Source: Billgrantia sulfidoxydans (GTDB lineage Bacteria; Pseudomonadota; Gammaproteobacteria; Pseudomonadales; Halomonadaceae). From it: a DNA stretch of 64,000 bases. How positions within the stretch are numbered: the stretch's first letter is position 1; each line of letters opens with the position of its first letter. Positions 1 to 12,411 of this stretch are shown here, piece by piece. Made by a program: the position numbers and the translations under genes. The notes under the pieces were generated by a model that was given only the letters and a program-made list of their open reading frames with translations, made no database searches and had not been told where the DNA came from. Location: NCBI RefSeq assembly GCF_017868775.1, contig NZ_CP053381.1, forward strand, positions 1 through 64,000, read 5' to 3'.

Positions 1-4
1 GCCG

Positions 5-65
5 TTTTCCACAGCACCCCGCAGGCGAGCCGCATGTGGATAACCCGTCGGGCGGAGGATACAAT
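5..65 (+). promoter_or_regulatory. oriC-proximal DnaA boxes and dnaA promoter
   Basis: TGTGGATAA at 35-43 is the exact reverse complement of the consensus DnaA box TTATCCACA, and TTTTCCACA at 5-13 differs from it by one base. A -10-like TACAAT lies at 60-65, with TGGATA (37-42) at 17-bp spacing as a weak -35. The exact box therefore overlaps the -35, the classic arrangement for DnaA autorepression. This should be the right-hand edge of oriC or the dnaA regulatory region; the rest lies outside the window. The promoter call is by eye. Confidence 0.65.
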
Positions 66-100
66 GGCCGGTCATGCATCAACGGGTATGGTGAGGTCGA

Positions 101-1573
101 GTGTCTCTTGCTCTCTGGCAACAGTGTCTGGATTACCTGCAGGACGAGCTGAACGCACAGCAGTTCAATACCTGGATTCGCCCGCTTCAAGCCGAAGAGG
201 GGGAGGCCAACGAGCTGCGCCTGCTGGCACCCAATCGCTTCGTTCGCGACTGGGTTGGCGACAAGTATGCCAAGCGCATCAACGAGCTGCTCCGGGACCT
301 GGCGCCTGCCAAGCCGCCACGGGTGATACTGACGGTCGGCAGCCGCAGGGCGGCCGCCGTCAAGCCGCAGCCCCGTGACCTGGGTGCCCCGGTGTCGGCC
401 AACCCTCACTCGCCCTTGGCGCCGGCCGTGCAGGTGCCGCCGCGAGGCGACATCGGCGACGAGCGCGAAATCGACCAGATGCGCGAGGAGGGGGCCGCCG
501 CCCGCCGTTCCGGTGGCGATCGCGAAGTGCAGGTCGAGGGCAGCCTGAAGCACAGCAGCGGCCTCAATCCCGGCTTCACCTTCGAGACCTTCGTCGAGGG
601 CAAGTCCAACCAGCTGGCCCGCGCCGCCTCGCGCCAGGTTTCCGAGAACCCGGGCGGTGCCTACAACCCGCTGTTCCTGTACGGCGGCGTGGGCCTGGGC
701 AAGACTCACCTGATGCACGCCGTCGGCAACGCGCTGGCGGCCCGGCGCGAGAACGCCCGGGTCGTCTACCTGCACTCCGAGCGCTTCGTGGCCGACATGG
801 TCAAGGCACTGCAGCTCAACGCCATCAACGATTTCAAGCGATTCTACCGCAGCGTCGATGCGCTGCTGATCGACGACATCCAGTTCTTCGCCGGCAAGGA
901 GCGCTCCCAGGAGGAGTTCTTCCACACTTTCAACGCCTTGCTCGAGGGCGGCCAGCAGATGATTCTCACCTCGGACCGCTACCCCAAGGAGATCAGCGGC
1001 GTCGAGGAGCGCCTCAAGTCGCGCTTCGGCTGGGGGCTGACCGTGGCCATCGAGCCGCCCGAGCTGGAAACCCGGGTCGCCATCCTGATGAAGAAGGCGG
1101 ACCAGGCCAAGGTGGACCTGCCGCACGACGCCGCCTTCTTCATTGCCCAGAAGATTCGCTCCAACGTGCGCGAGCTGGAGGGGGCGCTGAAGAAGGTCAT
1201 TGCCGACTCCCACTTCATGGGCAAGCCGATCACCCAGGACTTCATTCGCGAGTCGCTGAAGGATCTGCTGGCGCTGCAGGACAAGCAGGTGGGCGTGGAC
1301 AACATCCAGCGCACCGTGGCCGAGTACTACAAGATCAAGCTCGCCGACCTGCTCTCCAAGCGCCGCTCGCGCTCGGTGGCGCGGCCGCGCCAGGTGGCCA
1401 TGGCGCTGGCCAAGGAGCTGACCAACCATAGCCTGCCGGAAATCGGCGATGCCTTCGGCGGGCGTGACCACACGACGGTCTTGCATGCCTGTCGCAAGGT
1501 CCAGGCGCTGCAGGAGGAGAGCGCCGACATCCGCGAGGACTACAAGAACCTGCTGCGGCTGCTGACCAGCTAG
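101..1573 (+). CDS. dnaA: Chromosomal replication initiator DnaA
   Basis: DnaA is the AAA+ ATPase that binds DnaA boxes at oriC, opens the duplex and loads DnaB. The protein has 490 residues: domain I (about 1-80), a long poorly conserved linker (about 85-150), an AAA+ core with Walker A GGVGLGKT (K201) and Walker [10 protein letters not shown] (D258/D259), and the C-terminal DNA-binding domain with the GGRDHTTV signature near residue 456. The GTG start at 101 follows a GTGAGG ribosome-binding site with 4-nt spacing. It is first in the dnaA-dnaN-recF-gyrB order, and a perfect DnaA box upstream suggests autoregulation. Identification is secure. Confidence 0.97.
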   Translation: MSLALWQQCLDYLQDELNAQQFNTWIRPLQAEEGEANELRLLAPNRFVRDWVGDKYAKRINELLRDLAPAKPPRVILTVGSRRAAAVKPQPRDLGAPVSANPHSPLAPAVQVPPRGDIGDEREIDQMREEGAAARRSGGDREVQVEGSLKHSSGLNPGFTFETFVEGKSNQLARAASRQVSENPGGAYNPLFLYGGVGLGKTHLMHAVGNALAARRENARVVYLHSERFVADMVKALQLNAINDFKRFYRSVDALLIDDIQFFAGKERSQEEFFHTFNALLEGGQQMILTSDRYPKEISGVEERLKSRFGWGLTVAIEPPELETRVAILMKKADQAKVDLPHDAAFFIAQKIRSNVRELEGALKKVIADSHFMGKPITQDFIRESLKDLLALQDKQVGVDNIQRTVAEYYKIKLADLLSKRRSRSVARPRQVAMALAKELTNHSLPEIGDAFGGRDHTTVLHACRKVQALQEESADIREDYKNLLRLLTS

Positions 1574-1637
1574 CGGCGGGATGCATGACGCCCAGCATTG
1601 CCCGACACCCATCTACAGGACGAGACGTGGAGCCGAC

Positions 1638-2741
1638 ATGAGATTTTCCATTACCCGCGAAGCGCTGCTCCGGCCGCTGGCACTGGTGGCCGGCGTGGTG
1701 GAGCGGCGCCAGACCCTGCCGGTACTCTCCAACGTGCTGATCCAGGTCGACCAGGAGCAGGTGGCTCTGACCGGTACCGACCTCGAAGTCGAACTGATCG
1801 GACGCACGGCGGCATCGCAGGTCGAGGTGCCAGGGGCCGTCACCGTGCCGGCCCGCAAGCTGATGGACATCTGCAAATCGCTGCCCGACCAGGCTGAGCT
1901 TCAGTTCAGCCTGGAGGAGGGCCGTGCCGTCCTGCGCAGCGGTCGCTCCCGCTTTACCCTGTCGACCCTTCCGGTCGCTGAGTTCCCCAACATCGAGGAC
2001 AGCGCGGGGGATGTCGAGCTTAGCCTGCCGCGCGGTACGCTGAAGCACCTGATCGATGCCACCTCCTTCGCCATGGCCCAGCAGGACGTGCGCTATTACC
2101 TCAACGGCATGCTGCTCGAGCTGCGTGCCAACCTGGTGCGTACCGTCGCCACCGACGGCCACCGTCTGGCCGTCTGCTCGCGCCCGGCGGAGATCCAGGT
2201 CGAGCCGGCCCGCAAGTTGATCGTGCCGCGCAAGGGCGTGCTCGAGCTGGTAAGGCTGCTCGACGACAGCGACGAGCCGGTGACGCTGACCCTCAGCGCC
2301 AGCCACGTGCGTGCCCATACCGGCGACTTCACCTTCACCTCGAAGCTGGTCGACGGCAAGTTCCCCGACTACGAGCGCGTGGTGCCGCGTGGCGGCGACA
2401 AGGTCTTCATTGCCGAGCGTGCCGAGCTGCGCCAGGTGCTCTCGCGTACCTCGATCCTCTCCAACGAGAAGTACCGTGGCGTTCGCCTGCACCTCCAGGA
2501 GGGCAATCTGCAGGTCATGGCCAACAACCCCGAGCAGGAAGAGGCCGAGGAGAACGTGGCCGTCGAGTACGGGGGCGACTCACTCGAAATTGGCTTTAAT
2601 GTCGGCTATCTCATTGATGTTCTTAATGTTATTGGTGAGGATAGAGTGCAGATGACACTCGCCGACTCGAACAGCAGCGCCTTGATGGAGGAGCCCGGCG
2701 GGGGTGATGCGTTGTATGTCGTCATGCCGATGCGTCTTTGA
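1638..2741 (+). CDS. dnaN: DNA polymerase III beta sliding clamp
   Basis: This is the ring-shaped processivity clamp that tethers polymerase III and other repair factors to DNA. From the ATG at 1638 the protein has 367 residues, the usual DnaN length, beginning MRFSITREALL and ending in the typical PMRL. An in-frame upstream extension to 1581 adds 19 unrelated residues and is not favoured. It lies 64 bp after dnaA in the same direction and probably shares its transcript. The last part of the gene (about 2585-2700) is noticeably less GC-rich than its surroundings. Confidence 0.97.
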   Translation: MRFSITREALLRPLALVAGVVERRQTLPVLSNVLIQVDQEQVALTGTDLEVELIGRTAASQVEVPGAVTVPARKLMDICKSLPDQAELQFSLEEGRAVLRSGRSRFTLSTLPVAEFPNIEDSAGDVELSLPRGTLKHLIDATSFAMAQQDVRYYLNGMLLELRANLVRTVATDGHRLAVCSRPAEIQVEPARKLIVPRKGVLELVRLLDDSDEPVTLTLSASHVRAHTGDFTFTSKLVDGKFPDYERVVPRGGDKVFIAERAELRQVLSRTSILSNEKYRGVRLHLQEGNLQVMANNPEQEEAEENVAVEYGGDSLEIGFNVGYLIDVLNVIGEDRVQMTLADSNSSALMEEPGGGDALYVVMPMRL

Positions 2742-2764
2742 GACCGCCAGCTTGTCCCACCATG

Positions 2765-2790
2765 CCCGGCCGCGCCATGGCGCGGCCGGG
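2765..2790. repeat. 26-bp GC-only hairpin between dnaN and recF
   Basis: Two perfect 12-base arms (2765-2776 and 2779-2790, CCCGGCCGCGCC and its complement) enclose an AT loop. No T-run follows, so it is not a standard intrinsic terminator. It lies in the dnaN-recF gap, 27 bp before the recF ATG. It could slow ribosomes or RNase or limit recF expression; function is inferred only. Confidence 0.6.
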
Positions 2791-2816
2791 TGTCGCCCAG
2801 CGCTGCGTCCTGCTGC

Positions 2817-3934
2817 ATGCTGATCGAGCGCCTCGCCTTTACCGGACTGCGTAATCTCGAAGCGTTCGACCTGACGCCGAGCCCCGGTATCAACCTGATC
2901 GTTGGACGTAACGGCAGCGGCAAGACCAGCCTGCTCGAAGGGCTGCACATCCTAGCGATGGGGCGCTCCTTTCGCACGCGGCAGCTCCGGCATGTCATCG
3001 CCCATGAGGCGGACGAGATGACGCTCTTCGCCCGCCTCGGCGGCGAGCCTCCCCTGCCCATCGGCGTGCGCCGGTCGCGCGATGCAGCCGAGCTGGAGAT
3101 GCGCATGGGAGGGGAGCGGGTGTCGCGCCTGGCAAAGTTGATCGAGGCACTGCCCTTGCAGCTGGTCAACCCCGATGCCTTCCGCCTGCTCGAGGGGACA
3201 CCGGCGGGCCGGCGCGAGTTCCTCGATTGGGGCGTGTTTCACGTGAAACACGACTTCTACGACGCCTGGCGCCGCACCAAGCGGGCGCTGAAGCATCGGA
3301 ATGCACTCCTGAGACATGGTAGAATGGACGCCAATAGCCTGGCTGCCTGGGAGCAGGAGCTGGCCGTCTGGGGCGAGCGAGTCGACCTCCTGCGGCGCGA
3401 ATGGATGGCCGGGTTCGTTCCCGTCTTCGAGGAGACGCTGGGCAGCCTGATCGACCTGCCCGAGATGCAGTTGCGTTACTCCCGCGGATGGGACAAGCAG
3501 CGGCCGCTGCGCGACGTGCTCGAGCAGGGCCGGGCAACGGATCAGCAGATGGGCTTTACCCAGAATGGACCACAGCGTGCCGACCTGCGGATTCGGCTGG
3601 GGCGCCGCCCTGCCGTCGAAGTGTTGTCGCGGGGCCAACAGAAGCTGGTGGTAAGTGCACTAAAGCTGGCACAAGGAAGGCTATTGGAACGCGTCACCGG
3701 GCATGGCTGTCTCTACTTGATCGACGACCTGCCTGCGGAGCTGGATGCCGAGCATCGCCGTGTGTTCTGCCGGCTGCTCGAATCCATGCGTTGCCAAGCC
3801 TTCATTACCAGTGTTGAACACGATGCCTTGGTGGGGTCATGGAACTCCCACACGCCGATGGCGATGTTTCACGTGAAACAAGCCGTCTCTGGCACGGGGC
3901 AGCTAGTGCCACAGGCACAGAGAGACTTCACGAC

Positions 3935-3941
<7 letters not shown>
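2817..3941 (+). CDS. recF: DNA replication and repair protein RecF
   Basis: RecF is an SMC-like ATPase that, with RecO and RecR, loads RecA at gapped DNA and stalled forks. The 374-residue protein has Walker A GRNGSGKTS near the N-terminus, a signature-type LSRGQQK and a Walker B-like LYLIDDLPAELD near the C-terminus. The ATG at 2817 (MLIERLAFTGLRN) matches the family start; a GTG at 2790 is possible but sits in the hairpin. Two perfect parS sites lie inside the gene and encode VFHVKH and MFHVKQ. The stop is 3 bp before the gyrB ATG. Confidence 0.96.
3235..3250. other. parS site 1 (ParB-binding), inside recF
   Basis: TGTTTCACGTGAAACA is a perfect 16-bp palindrome matching the widely conserved chromosomal parS consensus. 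With flanking bases the symmetry reaches 18 bp (3234-3251). It is read in frame as VFHVKH within RecF. Confidence 0.9.
3865..3880. other. parS site 2 (ParB-binding), inside recF 3' end
   Basis: This is a second identical TGTTTCACGTGAAACA, 630 bp from the first, coding for the MFHVKQ stretch near the RecF C-terminus. Confidence 0.9.
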
Positions 3942-6365
<2,424 letters not shown>

Positions 6366-6375
6366 GCCGCGGCGG

Positions 6376-6391
6376 TGTTTCACGTGAAACA
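6376..6391. other. parS site 3, just after gyrB
   Basis: A perfect TGTTTCACGTGAAACA lies 10 bp after the gyrB stop and just before the gyrB terminator. The symmetry extends to 20 bp with the flanking GG/CC bases. Confidence 0.9.
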
Positions 6392-6403
6392 CCGCTGCAA
6401 AGG

Positions 6404-6439
6404 AAAAGGGCCAGTTCACTTTGAACTGGCCCTTTTTTT
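6404..6439. terminator. Intrinsic terminator of gyrB, probably bidirectional
   Basis: Stem GGGCCAGTTCA (6408-6418) pairs perfectly with TGAACTGGCCC (6422-6432) around a 3-nt loop and is followed by T7. The AAAA before the stem gives a short U-run on the other strand, so it may also stop the convergent gmhB transcript. Confidence 0.9.
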
Positions 6440-6488
6440 GTCGCAGCCGGAGGCCCTCTGCACCCGACCGGTTGGTTCGGCTACGCGC

Positions 6489-7055
6489 TCAGCGGCCTCC
6501 GAGCAGCCAGTCGACGAAGGCGGCCAGGTCATCGAAAACCAGCGTCTTGTCGAGCCCCTCGCCCTTGGCCTCGGTCCGGCGCCCCTTGCCGGTGCGTACG
6601 AGCACGGGGCGACAGCCCAGGGGTTCCCCGGCCTTCAGGTCGCGCAGGCTGTCGCCCACCATCCAGCTGCCCGCGAGGCTTTCCAGCCCCAAGGCGGCCC
6701 GAATCTCCTCGAGCAGGCCCGGCAGCGGCTTGCGGCAGGCGCAGCCGTCGTCGGGACCATGCGGACAATACGCGATGTGCGCAATCTTGCCGCCGGCGGC
6801 GGTCACTTGGCGTTCGAGCTCGGCGTGCATTGCGGCCAACGTGGCCTCGTCGTAGTAGCCGCGGGCGATACCGGACTGGTTGGTGGCGATGGCGACATGC
6901 CAGCCGGCGTGGGTCAGGCGCGCAATCGCTTCGATGGAAGTAGGGTAGGGAATCCACTCGGCCAGGGACTTGATGTAGGCGTCGGAGTCCACGTTGATGA
7001 CGCCGTCCCGGTCGAGGATGACGAGTCTGGAGGCATCCAGCATGTTGCGCACCAA
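6489..7055 (-). CDS. gmhB: D-glycero-D-manno-heptose 1,7-bisphosphate 7-phosphatase
   Basis: GmhB removes the 7-phosphate from heptose bisphosphate in ADP-heptose synthesis for the LPS inner core. The 188-residue protein is a HAD phosphatase with the nucleophile motif LDRDGVIN (D15, D17), a TNQSG motif, the zinc-binding CPH...CACRK loop typical of GmhB, and MVGDSLRDL as the last HAD motif. A second in-frame Met four residues in is an alternative start. It lies in the parS-rich gap between gyrB and glyS, apart from the LPS genes hldD and hldE it works with. Confidence 0.9.
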   Translation of the reverse strand: MVRNMLDASRLVILDRDGVINVDSDAYIKSLAEWIPYPTSIEAIARLTHAGWHVAIATNQSGIARGYYDEATLAAMHAELERQVTAAGGKIAHIAYCPHGPDDGCACRKPLPGLLEEIRAALGLESLAGSWMVGDSLRDLKAGEPLGCRPVLVRTGKGRRTEAKGEGLDKTLVFDDLAAFVDWLLGGR

Positions 7056-7084
7056 AGGCTGAAAGAGGGTCGGAGAGAGGGAAG

Positions 7085-7100
7085 TGTTTCACGTGAAACA
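7085..7100. other. parS site 4, upstream of gmhB
   Basis: A perfect TGTTTCACGTGAAACA lies 30 bp upstream of the gmhB start, in the gap between gmhB and glyS. Confidence 0.9.
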
Positions 7101-7131
7101 CGCCGTGCCAAGTGCGAGATCCGGTGCGACA

Positions 7132-7147
7132 CGTTTCACGTGGAACA
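7132..7147. other. parS site 5 (variant)
   Basis: CGTTTCACGTGGAACA differs from the other four sites at two positions (first base; A to G in the right arm). The GGAAC form of the right arm occurs in Pseudomonas-type parS sites. It is 32 bp from site 4 and just beyond the glyS terminator. Confidence 0.7.
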
Positions 7148-7155
7148 TGGGCGAT

Positions 7156-7187
7156 AAAAAACCGGCCGGGGGAGTGCCCCGGCCGGC
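7156..7187 (-). terminator. Intrinsic terminator of glyS
   Basis: CCGGCCGGGG (7162-7171) pairs with CCCCGGCCGG (7177-7186). On the minus strand the stem is followed by six T, which ends the glyQ-glyS transcript. Confidence 0.85.
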
Positions 7188-7202
7188 TTCCAGCCCTACG
7201 CT

Positions 7203-9268
7203 TCAGTGCTGCAGCAAGGCGATGTCGGCGACCTCGAGGAACAGCGCCTGGAGTTCGACCAGCAGTGCCAGGCGGTTGCGACGAATGGCCTCGTCGTCGG
7301 CCATGACCATGACCTCATCGAAGAAGGCATCCACGGGGGAGCGCAGGCCGGCAAGGACGTCCAGCGCTTCGCGATAGCGTGCCTCGTCGAACAGTGGCAT
7401 GACGCGTTCGCGGCTCGACGAGACGGCATCGAACAGGGCCAGTTCGGCGGCTTCCTGCAACCGGCCGGCGTCGACCTGGCGGCCGACCTCATTGGCCTGC
7501 TTGGCCAGGATGTTGGAGACACGCTTGTTGGCGGCCGCCAGGGCCGCGGCCTCCTCGCGCTGGGTAAAGGCATGCACGGCTCGCAGGCGGCGGGCGAAGT
7601 CCAGCGGCTTGGTCACCGGGCGGGCGCGAACCGCCAGGTAGACCTCGGCGGGAATGCCCTCGTCCTGGCCCCAGGCACGGAAGCGGTCGAGCATGTAGCC
7701 GAGCACTTCCTCGACCAGGTTCGCGGCGTAAGGCAGCTCCTGATGCTGGGCGGCGGCCAGTTCGAGCAGCTCGCGCAGGTCCAGGTCCAGCTCGCCCTTG
7801 ATCATGATGTTGAGGACGCCGATGGCCGCACGGCGCAGGGCGAAGGGGTCCTTGGTGCCGCTGGGACGCTGGCCGATGCCGAAGATCCCCGTCAGGGTGT
7901 CGAGCCGGTCGGCGAGCGCCAGGGCCTGGCCGGTGGGGCTGGCGGGGATAGCATCGCCGGCGAAGCGCGGGAGGTACTGCTCCTCGAGCGCCTGCGCCAC
8001 TTCGGCGGACTCGCCGTCGTGGGTGGCGTAGTAGCGCCCCATGATGCCCTGCAGCTCGGGGAACTCGAGCACCATCTCGGTGACGAGGTCGCATTTTGCC
8101 AGCTCGGCGGCACGGCGCGCCTGAGCCACGTCGCCGCCGATGCGGCCGGCAATGAAGGCGGCGACCGCGGCGCTGCGGTGCGCCTTGTCGGCCAGCGTGC
8201 CGAGCTGCTGCTGGAACACCACGTTGGCGAGCCCGGGGATCCGCGCGGACAGCGGCTGCCTGCGGTCGGTGTCGAAGAAGAAGGCGGCATCGGCCAGGCG
8301 CGGGCGAATGACCTTCTCGTTGCCCTCGACGACGCGCTGGGGGTCCTGGCTGTCGATGTTGGCGATGGTGATGAACTGCGGCTTGAGGCGGCCCTGTTCG
8401 TCGAGCAGGTGGAAATACTTCTGGTTGGCCTTCATCGACGAGATCAGGCACTCCGCGGGCACCTCGAGGAAGCGCTCGTCGAAGCTGCCGGCCAGCGCCA
8501 CCGGCCATTCGACCAGGCCGCTCACCTCGGTGAGCAGGTCCTCGTCGATCACCGCCCGAGCCTCCTGAACTTCCGCTTCGGCCAGCACCTGCTCGCGAAT
8601 ACGCTCGCGGCGGCGTCCGCGATCGGCCAGCACCCAGGCCTGTTCGAGGACGTCGAGGTAGTCGTCGGCATGCCCCAGTTCGATGGGCTCGGGCGCATGG
8701 AAACGGTGCCCGCGGGTGGTGCGGCCGGCCGTGAGGCCCAGCGCTTCGGCCGCGACCACTCCACCGCCGTAGAGCATCACCAACCAGTGCACCGGTCGCG
8801 AGAACTCGACCCGGGAGGCGCCCCAGCGCATGTTCTTGGGTACCGGCAGGGCAGTGATGGCGCGTTCGACGATGGCCGGCAGCAGTCGGGTCGTGGCCTC
8901 GCCCTGCTGCCGTTCGCGATAGCCCAGCCAGGTGCCCTTGTCGGTTTCGAGATGGATCAGATCGGCCACCTCGACCCCGCAGGAGCGGGCGAAGCCCTCT
9001 GCGGCCTTGGTCGGCTGGCCGTCCTTGAAGGCGGCGGCAAGCGCCGGGCCGCGCCGCTCGACCTCACGGTCGGGCTGCTTGTCGGCCAGCTCGGTCACCT
9101 GTACCGCCAGGCGACGCGGCGTGGCGTAGGCCCGCACCTCGCCAAAGTCGACCTCGGCCTCGGTCAGGCCGCGGCGAATGCCCTCGGCCAGCGCGTCCGA
9201 GAGCGTGTCGATGGCGCCCGGCGGCAGCTCCTCGACCCCCAGTTCAAGCAGAAAGGTATCGGTAGCCA

Positions 9269-9269
<1 letters not shown>
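7203..9269 (-). CDS. glyS: Glycyl-tRNA synthetase beta subunit
   Basis: GlyS is the large subunit of the bacterial alpha2beta2 glycyl-tRNA synthetase, involved in tRNA recognition and aminoacylation. From the ATG at 9269 (MATDTFLLELGVEELPP) the protein has 688 residues, the normal length. The start overlaps the glyQ stop by one base (TGATG), indicating translational coupling of the two subunits. The reading frame stays open far upstream, but that part is an out-of-frame reading of glyQ. Confidence 0.96.
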
Positions 9270-10306
<1,037 letters not shown>

Positions 10307-10384
10307 GAATTCACTGGGCGTCAAGTATACAATCACAGGCACATCGGTTATAGGCGCAGCGGCTGCGCCCCAGCGAGGTTCACA

Positions 10385-11350
10385 ATGATCGTAGTGACAG
10401 GTGGCGCCGGCTTCATCGGCTCGAATCTGGTCAAGGCCCTCAACGCGCGCGGACGGGATGACGTGCTGGTCGTCGACGACCTGCGCGACGGTACCAAGTT
10501 CGTCAACCTGGCGGACTGCACCCTGGGCGACTATCTCGACAAGGACGACTTCCGTGGGCGCGTCGAGGCGGCGCTGCGCGGCGAGCCCTCGCGCCTGCCG
10601 CCGATCGAGGCGATCTTCCACGAAGGCGCCTGCTCGGATACCACCGAGTGGGACGGCCGCTTCATGCTCGACAACAACTTCGAGTACTCCAAGGTGCTGC
10701 TGCACTACTGCCAGCAGCAGGGCATTCCCTTCCTCTATGCTTCCTCGGCGGCCACCTACGGCGGCAGCCAGGTGTTCCGCGAGGAGCCCGAGTACGAGAA
10801 GCCACTCAACGTCTACGGCTACTCCAAGCTGCTGTTCGACCAGTACGTGCGTCAGCACTGGGACGACTTCACCAGCCAGGTGGTGGGGTTCCGCTACTTC
10901 AACGTCTACGGCCCGCGGGAGCAGCACAAGGGCAAGATGGCGAGTGTCGCCTACCACCACCATACCCAGGTCAGGGCAGGACAGGACCTGCGGCTGTTCG
11001 ATGCCTGGGACGGCTATGAGGCCGGCATGCAGAGCCGCGACTTCGTCTATGTCGGCGACGTGGTCGACGTCAACCTGTGGTTTTTGGACAACCCCGGCAA
11101 GTCGGGCATCTTCAACCTCGGCACCGGCCGCGCCGAGCCGTTCAAGGCCATCGGCGAGGCGGTCATCGATTTCTACGGCCGTGGACGCATCGAGTACATC
11201 GACTTTCCCGAGGAGCTCAAGGGGCGCTACCAGAGCTATACCCGGGCCGACATCTCGCACCTGCGGGAGGCGGGCTACGTCCGCGAGTTCCGCACCGTGG
11301 CCGAAGGGGTAAAAGCCTATCTCGCGTGGCTGAACGGGGCGCAGGGATGA
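10385..11350 (+). CDS. hldD: ADP-L-glycero-D-manno-heptose 6-epimerase
   Basis: HldD epimerises ADP-D-glycero-D-manno-heptose to the L-glycero form, the donor for LPS inner-core heptose. The 321-residue extended SDR protein has the NADP-binding GGAGFIGSN at the N-terminus, the SSAATYGG segment and the YGYSK (YxxxK) catalytic pair. The ATG at 10385 gives the family N-terminus [12 protein letters not shown]. Its stop overlaps the waaF start (ATGA), so donor synthesis and heptosyl transfer are translationally coupled. Confidence 0.96.
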   Translation: MIVVTGGAGFIGSNLVKALNARGRDDVLVVDDLRDGTKFVNLADCTLGDYLDKDDFRGRVEAALRGEPSRLPPIEAIFHEGACSDTTEWDGRFMLDNNFEYSKVLLHYCQQQGIPFLYASSAATYGGSQVFREEPEYEKPLNVYGYSKLLFDQYVRQHWDDFTSQVVGFRYFNVYGPREQHKGKMASVAYHHHTQVRAGQDLRLFDAWDGYEAGMQSRDFVYVGDVVDVNLWFLDNPGKSGIFNLGTGRAEPFKAIGEAVIDFYGRGRIEYIDFPEELKGRYQSYTRADISHLREAGYVREFRTVAEGVKAYLAWLNGAQG

Positions 11351-12393
11351 GCCAGGCGGCGACGCCGGCCCCCCGCATCCTGGTCGTCGGCCCCTCCTGG
11401 GTCGGCGACATGGTCATGGCCCAGAGCCTGTTCAAGACCCTGAAACAGCGCCAGCCCGAGTGTCGCATCGGGGTGGTGGCGCCGGGTTGGTCGCAGCCGA
11501 TCCTCGAACGCATGGAGGAAGTCGACGAAGTGGCCACGCTGGACGTCGGCCACGGCGAGTTCGGCTGGGGCACCCGACGCGCCCTGGCGCGACGGCTGCG
11601 CGGCCGCTTCGACAGGGCCATCGTGCTGCCGCGCTCGTGGAAGTCGGCGCTGGTGCCGTTCCTGGCGCGCATTCCCCGGCGTACCGGCTTCACCGGCGAG
11701 CAGCGCTATGGCGTGGTCAACGACCGGCGCAGGCTCGACAAGGCCGTACTGGACCAGACCGTCAAGCGTTTCGTGGCGTTGGGCCTGGCGGCGGAAGAGG
11801 CGCGAGAAGGCGAATTTGCCGTTCCCCGCCCGCGGCTGCGGGTCGACCCCGACAACCTGGCCGAGCTGTGCCAGCGCCTGGGGCTGAGCGCGCGGCCGGC
11901 CATCGGCATGATGCCCGGCGCCGAGTACGGCCCGGCCAAGCAATGGCTGCTGGGACATTTTCGCGAGCTGGCCGGGCGCCTGGTGGCGGAGGGCTACGAG
12001 GTACGCGTGCTGGGCGGGCCCAAGGACCTCGCCGCCGGCGAGGCAATCGCCGAGGGGCTGCCTTGGGTGCACAACCTGTGCGGCCAGACCCGTCTGGCCG
12101 ATGCGGTCGATCTGCTCGCCGACTGCCAGCAGGTGGTAACCAACGATTCGGGGCTGATGCACGTGGCCGCCGCCGTGGAGACCCGGGTGCAGGCCCTGTA
12201 TGGCTCGTCGTCACCGCGCTATACGCCGCCGCTGACCGACAATGCCGAGATCCACTACCTGGCGCTTTCCTGCTCGCCCTGCTTCGAACGCCGCTGCCCG
12301 CTGGGGCATACCAACTGCCTGGTGCAGCTCTCGCCCCAGCGTGTGCTGGCCGCCGTGCTGGCGGCGTCACCGACAGTCATCGCGCGGCGTTGA
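11347..12393 (+). CDS. waaF: LPS heptosyltransferase II
   Basis: WaaF is a GT9 enzyme that adds the second heptose to the LPS inner core at the cytoplasmic face of the inner membrane. The 348-residue protein begins with [18 protein letters not shown], the family signature, and has the conserved [11 protein letters not shown] and [11 protein letters not shown] motifs and a C-terminal [17 protein letters not shown] segment. It overlaps hldD by 4 bp. It ends 18 bp from the convergent phosphotransferase gene. Confidence 0.95.
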   Translation: MSQAATPAPRILVVGPSWVGDMVMAQSLFKTLKQRQPECRIGVVAPGWSQPILERMEEVDEVATLDVGHGEFGWGTRRALARRLRGRFDRAIVLPRSWKSALVPFLARIPRRTGFTGEQRYGVVNDRRRLDKAVLDQTVKRFVALGLAAEEAREGEFAVPRPRLRVDPDNLAELCQRLGLSARPAIGMMPGAEYGPAKQWLLGHFRELAGRLVAEGYEVRVLGGPKDLAAGEAIAEGLPWVHNLCGQTRLADAVDLLADCQQVVTNDSGLMHVAAAVETRVQALYGSSSPRYTPPLTDNAEIHYLALSCSPCFERRCPLGHTNCLVQLSPQRVLAAVLAASPTVIARR

Positions 12394-12411
12394 GGCCCGG
12401 TCGGGGAGGCG

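Noticed and set aside
7055..7202. Small peptides (MFHVKH...) starting at parS sites
   Set aside because: The ATG-like starts come from the parS palindrome itself; no codon bias, ribosome-binding site or conservation signal supports coding.
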